From Setophaga petechia (taxonomy: Eukaryota; Chordata; Aves; Passeriformes; Parulidae), in NCBI GenBank assembly GCA_024362935.1, contig JANCRA010000005.1, forward strand, positions 17,992,235 through 18,056,234: a DNA stretch of 64,000 bases. The letters run 5' to 3'. The notes beneath the pieces are model-generated. The model was given only the letters and a program-made list of their open reading frames with translations. It had not been told where the DNA came from and did not search any database. Position numbers and translations under genes: made by a program. This document shows, one piece after another, positions 57,546 to 64,000 of the stretch (position 1 is the first letter of the stretch; every line of letters begins with the position of its first letter).

Positions 57546-60207
57546 TCTCCACTGGAGGGATGAAACAGCTTTTTCAGGTTGTCCACTCCTGTTCAAATTA
57601 TTTTATTTTTTTTCTAAATAATAAAAAGACTAAATGCAACCATCCCTTCCATTTTGGCAAAAGTACATACCAGCTTAGTTGCCAAGGCATTCATTTGCAG
57701 GCCATGGTACCCCACCTTCTTTTATCATTTAAAATCTCACTATTTTATTGCCAAATTCAAATCTGAAACTCCCACTTAGGGAAGCTCAAGGGATGTAAAT
57801 CATCTGCTTCCTTTCTTGACATCCTGTGTCTCCAAACATGTCTCCAAACATGACATATTTGAGCATGTTATGTTCAAATCAGACTAAATTAGGAAGCCTA
57901 GACATTTAAAGTGACATTAAGCAGACAACACTGGGGTCAAGCCTTTCAATTCTTTGATATGACAGCTTTATCTCTCATCAGTCTTGCTCATTTCCAACAA
58001 AATTATAATAACATAATACAATTTAAATAAACCAACAAAGAGAACACTCACTGTTATTTCACTGAATTTGCTGTATACAATTAAGCTAAAAAGCATGAAT
58101 GATCTCTTACACTCACTATTATTTCAGTATTGCTCTAACTGCAGCAGGAGTCCTTACATCTGCTGACCAAATGAAAAGAGAACTCGGGGTGTATCAGCTG
58201 GGATATGAAATGTTATGGTGCAATGCAATTATTCTACTTACAAGTCAGTTAGTCAAAACAGCTCAGATCAATAAGAATTGATTCAGGCCAGGTTACAGTA
58301 TCTTCCAGAAAATACTGACCTTTTCTGATGGCAAAGCCAACATTTAACAATAGGATCCAGTGATATGCCTGACTCCTGTAGTTTAAAGTCTTAAGTGAAG
58401 CATCAGAGGTTCTATAAAAAACATTCTCTGTATGGATTTTTTAAATCTTTTTCTTTATTTTTACTACTGAATATCTTAGCACGTCAAAAGAGAAGTTTGA
58501 TCAGTGAAAGAATCCATTAGAATTAATCAGCTCCTTCTACTTAATTTCTTCTTGATATAATTCCAAGGATATCAGTTATTTTTCTGTTAATTGTAAGGTC
58601 AAAGAGGACCCCATGGAAGCAATAAGCAGCAGGAACTAAATAAACAGAAGACCGGATCTTTAATGCAAATGTGTTTCCTGGAGGAAAGGAGTAAATCAGT
58701 GCAGATAATGTAGTAAAGAAGCAGGAAAAAAAATTAAAAATAAAAATCACATGTTCTGAAACAATCTGTTCAAAAGTTTTCCCCTGGAACATAAGCAGCT
58801 CTCCAAAACCAGTGCCCTGCTGAGGAATTTACGTACTTGCCAAGGTTTAAGTTACTAATCAAAAGCAACAGCTATTTGCTTTGTGGATGAAAAGTTGTAG
58901 CACTTGCTCAAAATTAAAATAAACCAAACAAGCAAACAAATCAAATTATTTTAAGGTACAATACAAGTGCAGTGTGAGAGTTGCCTGTGTGTGTGTAACC
59001 AAGACAAGCAGTCCAGAATACATCCCCCTTCATTACACGTTTTAAGAAAAAGAATACTGGCAGTACAATTAAGAGGCCTTCAGAGTACTGAACCAGTTCA
59101 AATAATGCTTAATGCTTTTCAAATCCATCAGTTACAAGGTCACCCCAGGGTAATTCCACAGCATGTCTCCTGATAACCATGCTTCTGGCCTGTTAAAGAA
59201 ACACATATTTATATGAACAGGTAGAATTTAAGTTTATCTTTAATAACCTAAAACATTATCCTTATTTAATAAACCACTGCTAAAGACACTAGGACATCTG
59301 ATAACTGACAAATATGTTTTCAGAAATTAGTTTCTGGCCCCAGAAAAGGTTCCCCTTCACAGAAGTTTTTATCTCTGCGTGTAACATCGCATCCTCCCAA
59401 GAACACCCAATATAACTTGATCAGTACTACAGGAACTCCTTGTGTTTCAAAAAAAGACTTCACATCTGATTAATTTCTACAACTGCCTAGTAAAGAAATG
59501 AGACATATTTAAGATTTTGAGACTTCTTCTTCCCCTGTGAAAACACAGAAATAAGTAGATTAGAGAGCCCTTACTTCTTTAAAAACACATGATTACTTGT
59601 TATTAGAATACAGTCAAAACCTAGTTTTAAATATAGTTATTTTATCAACAAATTTAAAAAATACTGAAAAGTGGGTACCATGAGGAATCAGGAATTATGA
59701 AAGAGATACCAATAGATATCAAGATCCTAAACACAGCTGCCTACAGAGTTCCTGCAATATCCTTCCCTCACAGTGAAATGTAGATAAGTGATGGTACATA
59801 ACAGAATAGTCATTATGAGCATCAAACTCTATGAAAGCTATGCATTTGAAAGATGAATTTATGTTTCAGTACAAAGCACAATTGATATTAAAACAATATT
59901 ATGTTGTGTCAATATTCTTCAAGGAGTGAATATCTACTTTCCCTTAGAGCATTGCACACCTGACTCACCATTGCTGCTTTTCCCTTTCTTCCTCTGTTCC
60001 TCTGCTTCCATCAGTAGCATGGTTTCCCATCTGATTCATGCTCAGGATTCTCACTGCAGGGAGGTTAACTCTGCACTTGAGTAAAAATGCTAAGAGGATG
60101 ACAACACTCTACTAATTACTGTAAACTGTTTCTGCCTAAGAAAAACTTACTCATATTTCCTAAATAACAATCTAGGCCATTCTACAGGGCACTACAGGTC
60201 TACCACA

Positions 60208-60260
60208 GGCTGGAATAGATGATCTTTAAAGGTTGCTTCCATGCCAAATAATTCTATGAT
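60208..60260 (+). mobile_element. CR1 3'-end fragment with terminal ATTCTATGAT
   Basis: GGCTGGAATAGATGATCTTT, then AAAGGTTGCTTCCATGCC and AATTCTATGAT correspond to the sense CR1 tail (GGACTAGATGATCTCTAGAG...CCTTCCAACC...ATTCTATGAT). It ends at the diagnostic CR1 3' repeat unit and is on the plus strand. Confidence 0.8.
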
Positions 60261-63200
60261 TTCCCTGAAGACAAAAAATAAACTGGTAGAAATCAAAAGC
60301 AGAAAAGTATTTTGGCATACCTTCTTCCTGAGGAGGGAAAGTATAAGAGCATGTCATGCTTAGAAGCATAAAAACTATTACATTTAAAAACAAAGGCAAC
60401 ACCATTCTAGCTGGCATTAAGAAACAGTAGAACCATACAAACAGAGCAAAGAAGTCCTTTAAAAGAGAATATGAGAACAAAGCAAAAATGGCTTAGGCTA
60501 TCAAACAAAAATTTAAAGAGGCTAAAAGTGAATGCAAAAAAAAAAAAAAAAAACCACCAACCCAAAACAGCAAGGACACTGGCACAGGGAAAGAGCCACC
60601 TGGTCATTTCCAGATGCCATGACTAACTGGACACAGCTTGAACCAACAGGGTTTAACAGGCACCAGGGAAATACTTCACATCCTCCTCAGTAAAATCACC
60701 TTTGACTTAAATATAGTGAAGGGGTTTTCCACTTGTTCTAAGCAATCATAAAGAGGTAAAAATAACTTCATTCTGTTTGTCCTATTGAATAGGGGATTAA
60801 AATAACTGGCCAGGCATTAAGTCATGAGCTTGAGGTGGATTCACCAGGTCACAATTGGAAAAGGAGAACTGCCAGTCCTTGATAAGCACAGCAATTACCA
60901 TTCTTTTATATACAGAACCACTCTAAGGGAGTGCAGCTTCCTTAAACAGCAATAACAGCATATCCTTTGATTTATACAGCAGTCCTGCAGCAATACAACC
61001 AACATCCTGTTTTCATCTTCAAGTACAGCTGGGTACTTTGTCTACAGGCTTTATTTATCAGAGTCCCCATAACTGAGTGCTTTGTCATTATAAGTAACAG
61101 CACCCTTCAACTTAGCAGCATTTCATCTTCCTGCTTCTTTCCTCATGAAAATTCTTACATGGTACCCACCTGACCTACAGAGCTTTACTGTAAACTTTGA
61201 CACAATGTCACTTAAGTTTATAAATGTTAACTAAATACAGTAACACACTTCTCCTACCCAAAAAGTCACATAAAAAATCCACCCAAGAAATTTCAGACAA
61301 AAAGGGTTTTCTTACTTCATGGATTTCAAAGGAAAGGACAAAAATATCTAAGCTGCCAGATCTCCTAAAGCCTGTAAAACACAAATTCCTGATATCTGAA
61401 ACCAACTCTGTAAGTTCATCCTGGATTTAGAAATTTTTCCTGAATATAACAGCAAATCTCTGTAAAATGCCTGCAAGAATATATGTCTAAAACATTTGAT
61501 CACACATAGCATGGATTATTTAATAATTCTGTATCCTGAGTTATCACAACAGTCGGAACCCTGACAGAAATGCAGTATTTTCCACATTCTTACCCATGAA
61601 AGTAACCAGCCCAATAGCATTTTGAATGATTTACATGCTCATACTCTGTAACCATGCAGTAACTGATGAACATGCCATTCACATGTTGTCACACTCCAGA
61701 AATAGAAAGACTAAGAGTGCTTAACTCTACCACTTCATTTGTTCAGAAGTTTTAGAAAAAAAATGTTGTTTATTGAAGACATTAAATCACTAAAAACTCA
61801 TAAAATGAGGAAACTTCTGCTAGCTGTAAGACATTCATATTTTTTACCCATTTATCCTCAAGCAAGTGGTAAGTTGCATATCAGCACGATCTCAGTGAAA
61901 ACAAAGAGGCAATTACTAGTACCAATATAGGGCAAACCTCTTACTTAGAAATTAATGGTCCTGATTCAAGAGCAATAGAGAACCTTGGATTTGTCTGGCC
62001 AGAAAACAGCCTGTGGTAGGGGCAAAGAACAAGCAAAATTACTGTCAACAATGTGCAGCAGAAAAAGCCCAAGTGACAAGAATGCAAATCAGAGTATCAC
62101 CCTGAGTGTCTACTCCTGTCCTTAGTGGTAGGAGACAGGTCAGGGATAAGCTGCAGATAGTTCATTTGCTAAAGTCTCCAGAATTTGTCATTATTTACTG
62201 CACAATTAACTGCAGCATATCAGTGCTTCACTTGTTGTCATAAAACTGAAGTTAGCAAGTGGAAAACCAGAGCAGTCAATCTAGATAAAAAGTTCATGAG
62301 CAGCTATCTATGCTGATCATAGAAGCAGAACAAGACATAAATAAGGGAGCACTAAAACTCAGCTGCAAATCTGTGAACTTTTCCAAAGTTCACCCTCACC
62401 CTGCTGAGTGAAACTAAGTGTCAGTAACCTAAAGCACATCAACCTCCCCAAGTACCACATTTTCTCTCTCCCAGTAAGTATGGGTTGAGTTTTGAATCCC
62501 TCCCAAAAGAGGAAATTCATGAAAAGAACTCTGGCTTCATATCATAGAGGAGAGTGAAATTATGGCTAATGGCTATCCCACTGTTCTTTTGACACACATA
62601 AAATGACAATGATCAGAAATTTAGAAATTTTTATTACACAGATATAAAGTCACTAGCATAATGCTGTTAGCTTAAAGCAGAAAAGCTGTTTGGATGCAGA
62701 AATTCAAAGCTGACACTTCAAAAACATCACAAACTACAATACCCTAAGTTGAATACAAACAAACAAAAGCCTTGTCTAACATTAAAAAGAGAAAAAGGAA
62801 CTACCCCAGACTTCTATGATTTGATTACCAGCAATTCTTCTGACTGAAGAAGAGACTATGAAGTTGCAGCAAACTGAATCTATCAGTTCAACAGCAGCAG
62901 CAAACCTGCTCAGTTGAGAACAAGACAAACTTCCTTCTACCTGGAGACACCATAAGGGAGGGAGAGAAGCATGCTACTTCTGGCAATTATTCAAAATCCA
63001 AACAAAGAAACAAAAAAATGGGGGAAGAAGAAGAAATAATCTCCACATCCAGTGTCAGATCTTTAAATCAGCCTCTCTCATAGACCAAGTGACCAAGCCA
63101 CTTCTTTCTTGCTGTCACTTCAATATTTAAGTAAAAATATTTGTTCATCAAAGTCACTGGCAAATACAAGGGTACACAATACTGGTACAGCTACGACAGT

Positions 63201-64000
63201 TTGAGAATGTGACTCACATTTTCTGATGGATCTCATTTTACCATCAGAAGCCAAAAGTTTTTTAACTTAAGTGACTGTTTACAATTCCAACCAATGCTAT
63301 GCTGTGTTTAGCCATGCCCTTCCCTTTTGTCTTTGATAAAGGATCACATGGTCTTTCACAGACAGATGAGAGATCTTTTGACCATGTTGAGCATTTATTC
63401 ACATGATACCACAAACTGACTCAAGGAAACAGTCAGTGTATGATTGAGATGTGAAATATGATGTGACAGGATGTGGGAAAGGCCAATAAGTTTCCAAATA
63501 TCATTAAGCTTTAAAACTTATTTTTAAATGAAAGTTAAAACATTATAAAGTACTTCTAAACTTGGAGATTTTTCTTCCAAGAGTCCAGAAGGACTCTGAA
63601 TACTTAACCATTTTTCCCTACTGAGAAAAAGTTGCAGGCAAATTAATTGCACTCTTTTCTCAATGAACTAGGGTAGCATTTCACAAAAGTGTTTCTATAT
63701 TAAGTTGTTAAAGCTCTTCGAAGTAGCTCTGACAAACATTTTACAAAATAAACAACTCACTGGACACATCATTTCCTACTGTCCATGTCCACCATGAGCA
63801 GGAAGAGGCAGCACCAGCTTGTCAGAGAATACACAGATTTCATTCAGGAAATGTGAAGCTGTTCTTCTCTAGTGGAGACAGAATGCAGGACAGCTGCCTC
63901 TTATGCAGAGTGCTCACCAGCACTACAGAGATCCTTCCACAAGAGCACTCAGGCTACCAAGCCGTTTCAAAAACTCCATCTATAGGAGTAGGATGGTATA

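Larger units (their letters stand above)
52331..64000. other. upstream or intergenic region, no supported gene
   Basis: This 11.7 kb lies upstream of the putative promoter. It holds A-rich low-complexity sequence (53154-53171, 54800-54853, 60536-60554), a CTCF-like motif (53308-53321) and two CR1 3' ends (57463-57545, 60208-60260). All open frames are short and unlike known proteins. In mammals the next gene on this side is SLC38A11, but I see none of its exons. More distal COBLL1 leader exons could lie here unseen. Confidence 0.65.

Noticed and set aside
1..64000. search for prokaryotic systems, CRISPR arrays, tRNA/rRNA genes and intact viruses
   Set aside because: No regularly spaced repeats, cloverleaf genes, dense ORFs or retroviral gene order were seen; the window is ordinary vertebrate gene and intron sequence.

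Overview
This window is vertebrate nuclear DNA, almost certainly from a bird. It is AT-rich, intron-dominated and poor in interspersed repeats. The recognisable repeats are CR1-type LINE fragments, the family typical of birds and other sauropsids. No bacterial-style gene packing, operon, CRISPR array or phage module is present.

One gene accounts for all the convincing coding sequence: COBLL1 (cordon-bleu WH2 repeat protein-like 1), on the minus strand, with its 3' end at the left edge. I rebuilt it exon by exon from splice signals, reading-phase continuity and remembered vertebrate COBLL1 protein motifs. Right to left, the exons are: alternative first exons (best candidates coding 41929-42062 and 51979-51998, the latter beside a CpG-rich patch at about 52.1-52.3 kb); 33467-33646; 28878-29079 and 27759-27987 (Cobl ubiquitin-like domain); a 39-nt mini-exon 26055-26093; 25066-25160; 24702-24941 and 17551-17695 (KRAP-type proline-rich motifs); 16512-16580; two tentative exons 13350-13420 and 13059-13143; 11042-11300; 8463-8548; a 1,610-nt exon 5533-7142; 4715-4897 (WH2 actin-binding motif); and the terminal exon with stop codon at 1899-1901 followed by 3' UTR. 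Without the two tentative exons the frame stays open for about 1,147 aa (first exon at 52 kb) or 1,185 aa (first exon at 42 kb). With them it is about 1,199 or 1,237 aa. From memory, human isoforms run from about 1,128 to 1,204 aa.

Introns hold simple repeats (a 43-bp TA run, CA/TG runs, homopolymers), short tandem duplications, perfect hairpins, CR1 fossils and two CpG/GC-rich patches. From about 52.3 to 64 kb I see only upstream or intergenic sequence with CR1 fragments and no supported gene.

The most interesting points are the alternative phase-2 first exons (none visible as a long ORF), the 39-nt phase 1-1 mini-exon, a region around 13.1-13.4 kb where exon boundaries look diverged, a perfect 15-bp steroid-receptor palindrome in the first intron at 48662-48676, an isolated CpG cluster inside an intron at 19.7 kb, and a perfect 12-bp-stem hairpin at 44047-44075. 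I found no new kind of biological system; the value lies in the gene model and its regulation.
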